Below are positions 31,572 through 44,440 of a stretch of DNA of 64,000 nucleotides, one piece after another. A program made the translations under genes and the position numbers. This DNA is from Euglena gracilis. Its lineage: Eukaryota; Euglenida; Euglenophyceae; Euglenales. Below the pieces are notes generated by a model. The model searched no databases, was not told the origin of the DNA, and was given only the letters and a program-made list of their open reading frames with translations. The stretch's first letter is position 1; every line of letters starts with the position of its first letter. The stretch is taken from positions 28,100,725 through 28,164,724 of the forward strand of contig CP154955.1 of the NCBI GenBank assembly GCA_039621445.1. The letters are read 5' to 3'.

Positions 31572-32205
31572 TGGCGGACCGGCCGCTGCACCTTCCATTG
31601 CCACTATAACAGCCGGCTGTTGTATATAGCGAACCACTGCGCTAATTCAGCATCAAAATAGCGCAAACCGATCTCTAACTGTTCTGTTTTTCACTGCAGG
31701 CTCCCTCCTTTTACCCATGGTTTCAATTCAAGATTGTGCCTGCTGAATCAAGACCAAGGTCAAATTATATCAATTTTCAAGGAATTTCAAGGGAATTCAA
31801 GGAAAGGCACTGGAGCCAAGAAAGTGCAAAAGTTCAAGAAAGTCAAAAATACCAAGGGCGGAGCAAGCAAAAGATTACAAAAAAGTTGGCTATCTGCTGG
31901 CGCAGGAGAGCAGTACAAGCCCAAAAGGTGTTGGTGCTGGGGTATCAGAAGCCTAAGGGAGGGCAACCAGGCCTTTTCCTAAACCCCCCCACTGCCGGAA
32001 GGGACGCCAAGCCGGACTCCCCCCTCCAACCACTCCCCAAAAAGGAGGGCCTTCGGTCCCCGGGAAAAAATCCTACGTGGGAAGGGGAGTATCCCGAACC
32101 TACCCCTCTCCCCAGAGCCCATCGCGCCTACCCCCCACCCCGCCGGTACCCCCTCACGGACCCCCGGGAGTGAAGGCTGGGCAAAAACAACATCGTTCGG
32201 GAAAC
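31572..32205 (+). repeat. 3' LTR of element B
   Basis: The right part (31747-32205) is identical but for one base to 1-459. The left limit is inferred from the polypurine tract. TATATA at 31623-31628 is a candidate TATA box. The boundary at 32205 is firm because sequence beyond it belongs to element C. Confidence 0.8.
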
Positions 32206-35200
32206 TGACCCTGTAACACACCACCTAAAACACCTGTAGGTATTGTTGGTGATGCGACAGGTTCTGTCGGGGTTGGTGCCGTTGGCACTGCGGGTAAGGA
32301 GAGGGGTGGTACCGGAGGTACCGGTGGCCGTTCGGCCTCGGATGTAGGAGATTCGGTCTCTGAGCTTACATCTCCTTCAGGCGGAAGGGGTGTCCTGCAG
32401 CCCATTGGGACTGGAGGAAGGGTTGATGGCTGAGGTTCATCAGCACATATGTCTTCCAGGCCTTCCATGCGGTCTTCACCGCCCTCAGCATCACCCTCCT
32501 CACTGTCCTCCACCGTTTCTGGTTAAGCGGCAGGGGCTGCTGGCTGTTCCGCTATAGCGGTGGACACAGTTGTTGTTTGCGCAATCGCGCTGGTGGGGAG
32601 TGCCGCAGTAGCGGGCTGGGGTGAAGAGGTAGCGACAGAAGATTGACTCTCCTGAAATCCCTTAGGGATAAATGGTTCCGCAGTAGCCGATAGGCTGGAA
32701 CCGAGGTAACGCCGACCGCGCCCGAAGACGGGTGGCGGTGTTTCACCAGGAATACCCTGGGGAATAGGTGTTGCCGGTTGCGGCTGTGTTGTGAGTACTG
32801 CTGCCGGTTGCGGCTGTGTTGAGCGTTCCGATTGCGGAACTTCCGAAGCCGGTTGCGGCTTTGGGACAGGTGCCTGTGGCACCTGTCTTTTCCGTAATCG
32901 GAAAAGATCCCATGGTTTCCTTTCATCTTCAACCATCCTGTGGTTGAAGCGTAGGAGGGGTAGGGCCATGCCCTGCCGAAATTTTGGGTGGGGTATCCCG
33001 CCCAGAACCAAACATGACAGAATCCCGGCAGGTTGTCCAGTATCGGACCGAGAATTACGTTGCCCTCATAGGCATACAGGGTTCCATCGTGGTGGAACTC
33101 ACGATTACGCTCCAAATAGAGCTGTCTGGTCACAGTCACGACGGGGGATGCAACCAGCATTGGAAGAGAAAGTTCGTTTTGGAACTTTCTCATGGCCTCG
33201 AATGCGAGTGCATGAATCTCTTTGATGTGCTCGAATAGAGCTTCCATGTCGTCCTCATAGACGTTCCAGAATTGGCCTTTCTGGCCTTTGCCTTGGCCTT
33301 TTTGGCCTGCTGTTGGTGCTCGTTTGGGAGCACTTTTGGCTTTACCCTTGCCCGATCGGGCTTCGCTTCGGGCAATCTCTTCTCTGGCTTGTTTCCAAGC
33401 ATGAGGATTGAGATTGGCTGCAAAACGAGGGCCTATAAAGATAGGATTTATATCGCTTGTGCGACCAATCAATTCCTGTGGGGCATAAGCCATTTTGGCC
33501 GCTGGGTAAGCTGCAGGTCGATCCTGCATGTCCGCCAATAGCGGTGGGTTATTGTCCGGGAGGGGTTCGCTTCTAGGCGGATCGATGTAAGTGGGGTTGC
33601 GTGTACGTTCACGCGTGTCATCCAGTATTTTCTGGACGCGTGCACGCTCAGCAGCTTCGTGCTCGATTTCTGCCATATGGGCTATCTGGGCCAGTTCAGC
33701 CTGTTCGAGCTGCTGCTGTGTGGGTTCAGGAACAGGCAGTACCTCGGTGGTGGCCCGTTGGCCTGGGGGTACCGGTGTTTCCTGGGATGCCGGCGTCATT
33801 GGCGCTGCTACAGGCTGGTGCGCCGTTGGCGCTGCTACCGGCAATGGCGCCGTTGGCGCTGCTGGAGCTGCCGGCGCTGCTGATTTTGCTGGCACCGACC
33901 GGGGGGGTTGCGCCATTGGCGCTGGCTTAGCTGGCGCGGCATACGGTACGGGCACGGGAGGGGTTGCGGCCTGTTGGCCACCCGACGCCCGTCGTTGCTG
34001 TGCTGGGGTAGCCTGTCTGGCTGGGGCTGTGGCGGGGGCCGGGGGTTTCGGTCTCCCAATTGGGGATGAAGATTCTGGCCTGCCCCGTTTACTACCTAGG
34101 TCTGCTGGCCTGTACGGCTGTGACGCATATCTGCGTTCTGCAGACCGTGGGCCCTGAAGCTGCTCCAGGGACTGGCAGTACTCGATGGCCTGCTGAGGTG
34201 ATGTGAAGCGAGGTGCTGGGAGAGGTTCAGGTGCCGTTGGCACATCCTCTTCCACGGCCATTCGGCCTTCGGCCTCCGCTTGCTCTACATCCTCAGTCCA
34301 GGATCCAGGTTCCTGAGCCACCAACATATCCCGTTGTACGGGTAACTGGCTTCCAGCTTATACATGGGCTGGATAAGGAAATGGTGGTAGTGCCGTTGAC
34401 GGTTGCGTCGTTGGCTGATACGCATACTGCGTTGGGGTTTCCCGATATTCGGGTGGTGGTGGTCTCGGCATACGACTTGGGGACTGAGCATCGCGAAAAA
34501 TTCGCGATGGCTGCACCGTTGGTGCTGGGATGTCTCCCATGTCGCTTTCCTTCACTGGGGGGCTATGCTCCCGCATGTATTCGGTGAATGCACCTGCGTG
34601 ATGGCGTATCCGCGGGATAGGCGGTACTGGAATACCCAGTGTACGCATGCTGACCTCAGGGGGATATTCCCCTGGCATGAAGTACACTTTTCCTGTCATC
34701 AAAGTCTGGCCACATGCGCACCATTGTGCAATAGGCCTATTGGCCAGCCCCAGTATTTGACGACAGTGGGTATCCCACAGCACCTGTAGAGATGGGTCTA
34801 CTCTCTCTAGGTTGCTGGCCCGCAAGGCCGTGCGCAGAGTCTTCTCTGCGAGATTCACCAATTCTGCGGTGAAGGCGGGGTATGGCACGGTTGGTGCTGC
34901 CTGTGGCGTCTCATGTGCCACAGGGATCGCGTAAGCGGATATACTACTGCTGCTAGCTGCGGTTTGAGCAGCGGGTTCCCGGACGGGATAAGCAGCAGGT
35001 TGGGGCATCGCCTGTACGACGTGTACTTGATGAGGGGTACCCTGTACGGGTTGAGATTGGGGTTAGGTTTGGGGTTGCTGAGATGTAACATACTGTGGGG
35101 TATATAGGATGGGAGGTGAGGGGCCAGGCATGGCGTAATGCGCCTGCTCCATTGGAGGTGCCTGTCCCTGCCTCGCATACTGTTGTTGTTCCATTGGAAC

Positions 35201-35599
35201 TTGGTGTACCTGCTGGGGTTGTGACTGTTCCATTGGAACCTGATATGCTTGTTGAGGCTGTGCCGCACATGCAGCTCCCATTGGGACAAGGGCCGCATAA
35301 GCGACAGGTGGCGGTTGCGCCTGAGATGGGGGCGGCATTTGTGCCTGAGAGGGGGGCGGCATTTGTGCCTGAGAAGGGGCTGGCATATGTGACTGAGAGG
35401 GGTACGGCATTTGTGCCTGAACCATGTGAGGGGGGGGTGGCATTTGTGCCTGAGCCGCATAAGCGGCTGGAGGGGGTTGATATACTGCATATGCGGGCAC
35501 CCCTTGGGCTTGGGGTGCCGCCGCATAGGCGTGTTGGGGGTAGGGAGGGATGGCATACTGTATAGGGGGCGGACCGGGGCCGCGCCCTGAGTCTTGCAT
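32206..35599 (-). pseudogene. Element C ORF3 (post-pol protein), truncated by element B
   Basis: ATG at 35599 encodes MQDSGRGPGP, alike in A. The N-terminus is Gln/Pro/Met-rich with repeats of QAQMPPPS and VPMEQ. In-frame TAA codons lie at 35063, 34358 and 32523, and there is a frame change near 33000. Block 1 (about 34860-34510) repeats the W-C-A-C-G-Q-T-L-M-T-G signature of A. Block 2 (about 33290-33000) has LYAYEGN and WFWAGYPTQNFG. Apart from the stops the frame is long, about 1100 residues before the B insertion. Because C fuses directly to pol upstream without a stop, expression may have changed; an acceptor-like tract remains. Confidence 0.75.
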
Positions 35600-35637
35600 T
35601 GGTCCAGGGACCGAAAGCAAAAAGTAGCTTTGATGAG

Positions 35638-35670
35638 CTGTAGAAAAAGAAGAGAGAAATGAATTGGGTT
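35638..35670 (-). promoter_or_regulatory. Splice-acceptor-like tract upstream of ORF3 (element C)
   Basis: On the minus strand a run TTTCTCTCTTCTTTTTCTACAG ends at 35638, 38 bases before the ORF3 ATG. It corresponds to the tract at 11681-11720 in element A. Confidence 0.5.
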
Positions 35671-35689
35671 TGGGAGAAAAACACAGGGA

Positions 35690-37420
35690 GGGGAGGAAAA
35701 GGCCTATAGGCCGATTTAAGAAAATATTCACAGAAATGTCTATGTTTTTTCTTTTATTCCATAGCTTCCAGTCCTGTTGGAAATAACCAATAAAACTGGA
35801 GGCTGGCTCCCAGGTGTCCTCCTCTGGCCCATAGCCTTTCCACCTAACCTTCCAGTAATGGACTCCTCGATCAATTTTGTGATCGAGAATTTTTTCCACT
35901 ACAAAATCATCGGTTTCGGGTAACTTGGAACGGGGCTTGAAATAAAGGCACGGTAGTGCTTTGCCATTAGGCGGGGAAAGATATGGCTTGAAGTCATCCA
36001 TATGAACATCCTCAATCCCGTTGGGCAGTGCCACACTATAGCGGCCACTGTCACCAACGCGTTCGAGGATTTCACAGGGTCCGAGCCAGAGGGGGTCTAG
36101 CTTGGAAGCCTGCATACGGATTCGGCTATTCCGAACCCATACGCGATCACCAGTACTATAGCCAGGTGATTTGAATTCTTGTAAAAATTTATTTCTCTTT
36201 TGAGAATGGATATCAGTAATGCGTTTCTGAACAGTAGTTCTGAGAGACTGTACCTCAGAGAACCATGTCTCACAGGTTACGCTACTTCGAGCTGGTCTCT
36301 CTGATGGTATATCACCAATTGCTGGGGGGTCTCGCCCAAAAACAATTTTGTATGGGGAGTGGGGTAAAACTAAACCCGGTAGGGTGTTTATATAAAAGAG
36401 GGACCATGGTAAAACCTGGACCCAGGCCTGGCGCGAATCGGCCAGTGAAAGACGGAGCATATTTACAACAGCTTTCACTGCTGCCTCGGCGCGGCCATTG
36501 CCCTTCGGGCGATATATAATGGAAAAATGCTGCTCGATTCCCAGTAAACCACATAGGGTTGTGAAGAATCGAGAGGAGATCAAATGATCTTGATCACTGA
36601 CAATCTCATTCGGTAAGTCCATTAGGCATACGCACTTCTCCATAAATATCTGTGCTAAAATTTGCGCGGTCAACCCTGCCTTTTGGCATGGAATGGCTAC
36701 TATGTAACCACTCAGCCTAAAGACGACAACAAAAACATAATCGTAAATTTTGCCGTCTGATCCTTTGCAAGGTTCTAATTCCAGAAAATCCATGCAGAGG
36801 GACGTAAAAATGTCAGGGGGTACGGGGAAAAAATCAAGCGTACCAGGGGGGGTACCTCTGCGCGGTTTCACCGCTTGACAAATTTGGCACCGTTGCGAAA
36901 TTTGCAAGCAGCGCGAACGCAAATCGGTTTCTTTCAGGGTTGTACAGTACCTGCGACCCACCAAAGAAAGAAGTTTGGGGGCCCCAGGGTGACCTTGGTT
37001 GTGATAACACAAAAGTACTTCATCAACCAAGTCACGGGGTATACAATATTTATATCCCGCATCATCGCGGTAAACCAACCGTAAAGGGGAAAGGGAATAA
37101 TTATGTACAACCTCGCCATTGCGCAGTCTGTGCACTATCGTGCTATATACAGGGTCATGGGAATAATCCCATTCGCGAAAGAAGAGGGGGGAAGGAGATT
37201 CAGATCGCGTAATGCGACGGGGACCAGGTGTGCGGCCTCGCCGCCTTCTCCCCCGTATAGGAGAGACTGGCAACGATCGAAAAATCGATGAAACGGGAAA
37301 AGAATCCAACATATCGGCGGCTGCGTCATATCGACGTGCGAATTCATCAGCCTCTTGGCTTCCATGAAAGGTGGCATCACCTTCATCCCGGTTACCGGGG
37401 TAATGCCAGGGTGCTCGACT
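35690..37420 (-). CDS. Element C integrase with chromodomain
   Basis: Continuous frame (part of 38473-35063). HHCC zinc domain: HNQGHPGAP and CQICQ. Core: MDFLELE, VSDQDH and GNGRAEAAV supply D, D and E. A chromodomain with [14 protein letters not shown] and [11 protein letters not shown] lies near 35880-35790. It is the intact version of the frameshifted integrase in A and served to locate the lesions there. There is no stop after the chromodomain, unlike A, so the frame runs on into ORF3. Confidence 0.92.
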
Positions 37421-38700
37421 GAGCGGTTCTGCTACTTTTTGTGTATGGCCAGGGGTATATACAACCACTAGGTTGAAATGGCTCAAAAATTCATGCCATC
37501 GGCATCTTCGGCCTACGGATGACATGGCTTTGTTCAGATCCTCGGTATACCAGTGTTGAAGGCTCTCATGGTCAGTCAACACCAGTATTTGTACCAAGGA
37601 ACTGGCGACCCAGCTACGGAATTTTTGCAAAATAAGTACGATTGCGTACGTTTCCTTTTCACGGATACTCCATTTGACTTGGCCTTTGCCATCTTCACCT
37701 TGTAGCTTTCTACTGAGGAGTGCTACAGGGCGTAATTCGTTAGCCGCGTTATGCTGGCTTAGAACTCCGCCTACAGCATAATCGCTGCTATCGACTTCTA
37801 GCACATAAGGCTTGTAAGGATCCGCGATGTCGAGTACGACATTTTCAAGCATTAGCTTTTTAATGCTCTCTAGAGCTTCACGCATATCTGCGTCCCATTT
37901 GATTTTTTCGGGTGCGCGATTTTTAAGTTGCCTCGTTAGAGGTACCGCGATTTTCGCGAAATCTTTCATGTAAATGGCGTAGTATTGGGCTAATCCCAAA
38001 AATCCTTTCAAATGGGTGATGGTCTTGATGACCTCAGGTGTCCATTTCTTAATGGCCTCTAGTTTGCTAGGCGCCGCTCGGCGTTGGCCATTATTAAGAA
38101 TGTGACCGCAAAACTTTATCGTTTCGCGAAATAAGTGCATTTTAGCACCTTTGACAAAAAGTCTATGCTTGAGAAATGCGGCTAATACCGCGCGAACATC
38201 ACGATAGTGAATGTCGAGAATATTCTCGTGTGTATTCGCTGAAGGAGGGTGGGTACCAACCAAAACATCATCAATGTATACCAGCGCAAACGGTAAATCC
38301 CGTAAGACCCATTGGATCATGCGCTGAAACATTGCTGGTCCATTCTTAACACCCATTGGTAAAACCGTCCATTGGTAAACACCTTTGGATGTTACAAAAG
38401 CCGTATAGGCTTGCGAATCGGGATCCAGATGCATTTGGTGGAAACCATCCTCCAGGTCGAAAATTGACCACAAGCGGTTATCCGCTTGTTTGGTGATGAG
38501 GTCCTGTATTAGAGGTAACGGGAATGGGTCATCCTTAGTTTGTGAATTTAATTACCGATAATCCAGTACTAGCCTCCACTTTTTCTGACCTGACGGGTCT
38601 GGTGGCTTAGGCACCACAAAAGCTTGGGAGGTCCATTCACTTTTGGAAGGGATGATCCACTTCCGCTCTGTGAGCTTTTCAATCATTTCATTGAGAGCTA
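37421..38700 (-). pseudogene. Element C reverse transcriptase and RNase H
   Basis: RT with YIDDVLVG near 38280 and FDLEDGFHQM near 38460. RNase H has DSSDYAVGG, KETYA, LTDHESL and KVAEPLSR, where the last Asp of A is Glu. A TAA at 38551-38553 replaces the Tyr of DYRYLN, and a frame change near 38700 lies at the start of RT. Otherwise closely similar to element A. Confidence 0.92.
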
Positions 38701-40600
38701 TCTCTCTTCCTCCTGAACAACAGAAAAAAATTTCCGATGCATTGGCTTTGTGCCTTCCTTAAGCTCAATCTTACAAACTCCAAAAGGTCCGCGGATAGCG
38801 GGATCTATATCACAAGCATAAACAGGATTTTCCAAAACACCACAAAATTCGCGACTGATGCGCGTACAAAATTCTGCTGAATTGGGGTGCTGTCCTGCAC
38901 TTTCAATGACAGCGGAAACCTGTTTATGGGTCATATCGACGAAAGGGGGTTCCGAACGGTGATGCCTATCGGCATTATGGACAAAAGCCATATCGGCTCC
39001 CACATAGTCGGTATGATCCAACACACCAACATTCAGGGGTGGAGATTGAGAAACATGGAAAGCATCAAAGAAACAAGCACGGAAAATGATTTCTTGAAAA
39101 GGTGGTAAGACCACTCCACGGAAATCCTCGAATAGAGGAACATCGTTTGGTAGGTCCCACCAATAAAATGTGACATAAGTCAAATTTTGAAACCATTCCG
39201 CTTCAGGATTCACAGGAACAAGTAATGCGCCTCGCGCTTGATCCTGGAAAATCTTATCTACAACAAGCGGGATAAGTTTCAGGGGGGGATGCATCCATAG
39301 GATAGTTTCTCCCTAGAACTTATCAAAAGCGTTAGAATGTTGCAACCAATGTCGCGGTAATCGCGAATGCGCGTTGGAGGAGAAGGCATCAATTTCTAAG
39401 GTCAAATCAAAAGAATCCGCCATATCGGCGATTTTTGAAAACCAATGTTTCAAAATTCGATATTGACCAAATTGAAAAGCATTCCAGGTATCCTTGGTGT
39501 ACTTGGAGATCTGCTCAACATCCTGAAGGGGGGGAACACGCTGTAACACAGAACAACGAAATTGAGAATCATCCACACACATGTCCATAGGACTCGATCA
39601 AGGGGGGGCATGGGTGGGTTGGGCATATACCCAGTCATCTGTGATGCGCGATAGCGCGGGATGCGCGATATGCGCGGGATTCGCACTATGTGCTGCAAGC
39701 GCGATATGCGCGGGATGCGCAATATGCGCGGGATTCGCACTATGTGCTGCAAGCCCGATATGTGCGGGATTCGCACTATGTGCGGCAAGCGCGATATGCG
39801 CGGGATTCGCACTATGTGCGGCAAGCGCGATATGCGCGGGGGTGTTGGAAAGCGCCATAGGCGCATAGGGAGCGCTATGCGCAAATCCGAAGACAGAGGC
39901 TATGCCTTTGCACTGTAGTGCTTGATTCACTTTCGCGAATTGCGAAAAACTGCCAAGTGGATTTGTGAGCTGTGAATAATTACCAAGTGTACTGATGGGT
40001 GTATCACCCATGGTACCAAGGCTGTGTACCTTTTGGTTATCTATTAAATCCGTACCAAGTGTGGAGGTACCACTACCAAATGAAGGAGGGGAAAAATTCC
40101 CGGTTGCGGGATCCAATCGGATTAGTTTGGAAGTTTCAACTACACATCCACAATCAAAATCATGGTAACCGGAAATTCTCCGACAGTGAGCGCATTGGTA
40201 GGAGGGTTGGTGCATGTGGTGCGCGTTTGTGTGGGTGTCAGTGCATAAGTTGGTGTCGGTTGGGGTAGCTGCTGGGGGGTGTACAGGGGTGTCTGAAATC
40301 GACACACCTGGTGGAAAACGAAAAAGTTGTGCAGCTGGGCGGCTACTCGACACCGTTATAACTTCAGGCCTTTGGGCTTTCGCCTGGGAACCCAGCGAAA
40401 CGTGCGGGGTTAAGCTACTGGCTTTCCCTACCGCATGGGAAACGAGCGGTAAAAGTGCGGTGGGTACGGGGGCAGCTTTCTCTTTACCTCTAGGATAGGA
40501 AACGGTGTTTTCGGTTGTGGAAAACGTTGTGGAAATGCGGGGGGACATCCCGGGGGATGTCACCGGGAACAAGTTCGGGGGTGTGGTGTGTGTGCGGGGG
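38701..40600 (-). pseudogene. Element C PR-RT spacer with Dam-like fold
   Basis: Same layout as in A. The zinc-ribbon-like C-x2-C ... C-x-C lies near 40190-40140. An alanine/histidine repeat follows, then IDAFSSNAHSRLPRHW (near 39390-39345), then WMHPPLKLIP just below 39297 and ARGALLVPVN. Motif IV is HPPL, so the D/N expected for adenine methyltransferases is missing, as in A. Stops: TGA at 39598 and TAG at 39313, the latter replacing a Trp codon. Conservation of the whole spacer in two divergent copies argues that the fold has a use even without an obvious catalytic motif. Confidence 0.7.
39655..39845 (-). repeat. 36-base tandem repeat encoding AHSANPAHIALA
   Basis: About five imperfect copies built on GCGATATGCGCGGGATTCGC. 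In the minus frame they encode a 12-residue repeat rich in Ala and His within the PR-RT spacer. A degenerate relative occurs in element F at about 44520-44660. Confidence 0.85.
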
Positions 40601-40838
40601 GTAGTGCGCAAACCGTGCGAAGGACAATCCACCACCAATCGGTGTTGCCGGAGGAACGGAAAACCGAGTATGACATCTGACCCGGCGATATTCGCCTCGA
40701 ATGCCCAAGTACCCAGAGAATTTTGGAATTGTGGGGGGTGTGTGTGGTGCTTCGGGATAAAGGGGAGGACTATGTCCAAAATGCATCCCAAGTCACCACC
40801 GCACATGGGGCTGTTGTCAGCGGTCATAATTTTGATGG
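40601..40838 (-). pseudogene. Element C protease, C-terminal part
   Basis: Begins at the F insertion with the segment reading KIMTADNSPMCGGDL and includes SDVILGFPFLRQHRL, the ILG motif. It joins with 57193-56865 across element F to make one protease. Split by insertion rather than by frame loss. Confidence 0.88.
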
Positions 40839-40843
40839 GATTC

Positions 40844-41263
40844 AGTGTACGTCCCCTGACTCTATTCCCACAGCCTGTCGGCCTACTTACACCCTCCCGT
40901 GGGAACAGAACCAGGAGAGTAACAAAAAAGAAAGTCTTTCACTTAACTATTAGTTTTTATTGCCTTTGGGCTTATGCAGAGCACAAGGCAAACCAGGTGT
41001 GATTTTGGAACTTCAGTTCCAGTTGTGTTCTCCTATCGGAGTTCAAGTCTTCAAATCTTCTATTTGCCCTTTTGGGCTTGTGAAACACAAAACAAAACAA
41101 TAATACCACCTGTGAAAAGAGAAGGCAGATCCGAGATAGGATAGGCTATTCCTAATTCTGCAATTTGTATTGCAGAACATGGAATAGTACTATCTGGCAT
41201 GACATTGTACATTCTGCAGTCTGCTGCTATGCCCAGTGCCATGTTCATGCTGCCTGGTACACA
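40844..41263 (-). repeat. 3' LTR of element F
   Basis: On the minus strand it starts TGTGTACCAGGC after GGGAGGGGGA and ends CGTACACT. It contains TCACAGGTGGTATT, shared with LTRs of A (3' copy) and C. The left neighbour is the GATTC duplication. Confidence 0.93.
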
Positions 41264-44200
41264 TCCCCCTCCCAGGGCTTTGCCCGATTTCCTTACTGGA
41301 CCAGGCCGGCAAGGACACAGGCAAGGCCGTGAGATAGAAGAACATACACCAGGAAAGCACATCTTGGGTCTGCTTCTCCATCACAAGGTAAAAAACCAGA
41401 AAGGGAAGGATGGAAGAGAGGGGAACCCAAAAATCCAAAACGCGCAAAAGAGTTCACCCGCTTATGCGGCTAACTACTTATTGCGGTAAAGGGGTGGAAG
41501 TGGAAGAGCCCGCTTGGAAAGTGGGGCTGGAAGGTTTTCTTTCCAGAAAGTCATATCCGCCCGGTTTGGGGTGTGCCTATGGCACTTGTGGTGGTCTCAT
41601 TCCATGATCGGAAAAGAATGTAGAGGTAGGGTGTGGAAGGAGGGGCACCTGGCCAGTCATACCTGACTAGGGAAGAAAGCCTATTTACAGAGCCAACTGC
41701 CGGCGACAGCGATGTTGCCCGGGGTGAGAAAGGGGAGAGGAGTTGGGGGCTGGTCTAAAGACCTTACAAAGAATTTTTGCTGTCTGGAAGTCTTATGGGG
41801 GCCTTAAGGCCGAAAAGTAACAAGTTGGGGCTATTATTGCGGTGTGCGCGTTGTACGATGTGCGTCCTCTTACTGGCGGCATATACCGCTATGAAGTCTT
41901 CACAGTGCATCGCGAGCACGGTGTTGTCGATGGGGTATCCACAGAGGCGTATACCTCAGAATAGCGGGCAGTAGCCCTAAAAACTGTAGATTTGGCATTT
42001 GTGCCTTGGGTGTGCAGCCTGTAGGCTGAATGGTTGACATTAGCCAAAAATAATGGGGGGGTAGGCTTTATCGCCCAGAAAGATTGCCTTGCGGAATATG
42101 CATGGCACAAAAGTACTACTGCGTGTACACCCGAATCAAAAAAAAAATCGGCATATTTCCAAAAAGATCACACTGAGGTGTACAACCGCAGAAAAAATGC
42201 GTAATTGTGGCAGGCTGCTGCCAATTCACAGAACAACTGTGGTTGGTGTGGCTTATACCACTTTGAAAAACCGCAAATGAACTGTGAATGCACATAAAAG
42301 GATGGAACATTGTTCCCGTGCGGTGAAATTCATCACAAAAAGCTGGATTTCACCATTTTTGAGCTATGGTTCTTATAAACCCTGCAGAATGACACCATTG
42401 GTGTTGCACATGATGACCATTGAGTCCTCCGGATTATATCGGTGAGGGGGTCCCACTGAATAAAGTGGGGGGGGTCCGAATTATATCGGTAAGGGGGTCC
42501 CACTGAATAATGTGGGGGGGGCAAGAATGCCGTTAGTGTGGTAAGCAGAAATAAATACTGCAAATATGACAAAATCTCATCATTGATGACTATGCCACTG
42601 AGAAATACTGACTTTTGCCAGATTTTTAGGGAAATCCACATCAGGATTTAGGGTAGAAATGCAGATATTCTTCGTCGAGAGTTGCGTTTTTGTAACCAAA
42701 AGTGCAACTTTGCATTTTGGGTCATTTAAGACTGCAAATTTGCCAAGTGCACATAGTGCTTGTTGAGAGTGTCCAATAACACTGCATGTTTGTTGTTGTA
42801 TAGATTTTGGGATTTGGGTGTCTAATAACACCACATCACCCCAAAAGCTGTAAAATTGTGCAAAAATATAGCAAAAAAGCAAAAACACGCTTGAAAATAC
42901 AGGTAAAACATGTCTATGACATCTTGATCAAAGGAAAAATTGCCATTATCAGCATATCCCTTTGCATTCCACTCTGGCATAGTGCCTCATGGTCATGGTC
43001 ATGGTCACTCCCTTTAGGGATATGAGTGCCAGAATAAGGAAAAATCACCAAAATTTGCAGAAAATCAATGATTTAATTGAAAATTTGCACATAAGTGCTC
43101 CTAAAAATGATTCTAGTAAGTCGAAATGACTCCAAATTGTGGGCTATAGCCCTCTGAACTGTACCAGGCCTAATAGCCCATACAGAGAGGGCAATGGGCA
43201 GAATGCTGCCAAAGGTACTAAAAAATGGCCATTAGCCAATCTGGTCACCAATGGTAATTAGCCATCAGAAACGATGTGGGGAACAGTATAGAAGCCTTTC
43301 AGGCTGATTTGCCAGTCTGGTACACGATCGTACAAGATCTGGATCAAAATTTGGCTTTTGGCCGGATTGGCTGGGCTTAATTCATTTTTTTCACGATCTC
43401 CTCAAATAAGAGTACCATGCGGAGTTACAGCGATCTGTTTGCACCGCTGGACGGCTCATCGAACGAGCTTTCGAATGAGGGGTAACATGGCCTATCGGCC
43501 AGCTACAGGCGCTGAGATACGTCTTTGATCTTTTGCCTGTGTGAGTGAGCTTTTGCTATAAGCTCCCATAATTTATTCTACAAAGACAACTTTTAGTTTC
43601 TATCTCATACGCACTACTACATACAGTCAAAACCTCATGGTACTACTACATACAGTCAAAACCTCATGGTACGAGGTGCCAGAAATTTTGAAGCTTTTGT
43701 GGTGGTTTTGAGGCTATACCAAAGTGACACTTATGCAAATCTGCATAAAACTAGCCTATTTGGCTTGTTTCGGCCAATTCAGCCACTTTCAGCAATGTAA
43801 TATGGCTTTTTGTGCCATTTTTTGAGGTCCTATGGACTTTTCACTTTATAATATGGATTTGTGGACCTTTGGTCCTTTTGGTCCTTGCAATATGTGCAAA
43901 TTGGTCCTACGGACCCATGGACCACAAGGGTAATGGCCCATAGGCCTTGCACATCATAGGGTGTATTGGTCACATACACCTAAGGCTAGGTGGTCAAGTC
44001 CACAAAAATCCATTCATGTTTGAATGAATTTTCTTCTTTTTTGGGGGGGGCAACTATGTTGCACATAAAAGAAATGAAATTGTGAGCATTTTCCCATATC
44101 GGGATTGCATTTTGCCAAAGTATAAGCCATTTAGGCACAAAACTGCTATTTAAGCACAAGTTGGATAAGTTTTCGGGAAAAATGCAGTATTTGCAATACA

Positions 44201-44440
44201 TCCCAAAAACTTTATCACATGACTTGTGTTGCTCTATAGAGCTTTGGGAACACCAAAATATTTTTGGTGTGGGAGTGGATTGGCAAAAAACCCTATTCAC
44301 AGAAAACTTCACTTCTTGTTTGCTGTCATCAAACAAAATCTGCAATTTGATCATGTGGAACAGAAACAAACATCCATGAACAGAGTTGCCTATTTCCACA
44401 CATATAACTTTGGGAATGATTCCCAAAAGAATATGGGTGG
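41264..44440 (-). other. Element F 3' untranslated and non-coding region
   Basis: No gene seen. 41264-41830 matches the 3' untranslated region of A, including GCTGTCGCCGGCAGTTGG and a CCTTAAGG block. Beyond it AT-rich, gene-free sequence contains a 56-base tandem pair (42425-42525, GGATTATATCGGTGAGGGGG type) and a 29-base pair (43614-43671). RT to chromodomain would be expected here if the element were full length. Confidence 0.7.

Larger units (their letters stand above)
1..32205 (+). mobile_element. Element B: GC-rich gypsy-type LTR retrotransposon with cytosine methyltransferase
   Basis: Composite element bounded by direct repeats. Bases 1-459 match 31747-32205 with one substitution (position 10) and no gap. 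The left copy is followed at once by a TGGTAGCAGAGG primer-binding site. Internal order is gag, C5-methyltransferase, protease, RT, RNase H, integrase and a 3' minisatellite. The 5' LTR starts outside the window, so the target-site duplication cannot be tested. Gag is split by element A (1641-20241). B itself lies in the third ORF of minus-strand element C. Pol carries two clear frameshifts (near 23650 and 27530), a probable third at the G tract near 26885, and two in-frame TAG codons, which is surprising beside near-identical LTRs. Confidence 0.9.

Noticed and set aside
29179-31609. Very long overlapping ORFs (500-750 codons) on both strands
   Set aside because: They are stop-free translations of the poly-G minisatellite, open in five frames at once; composition, not coding.
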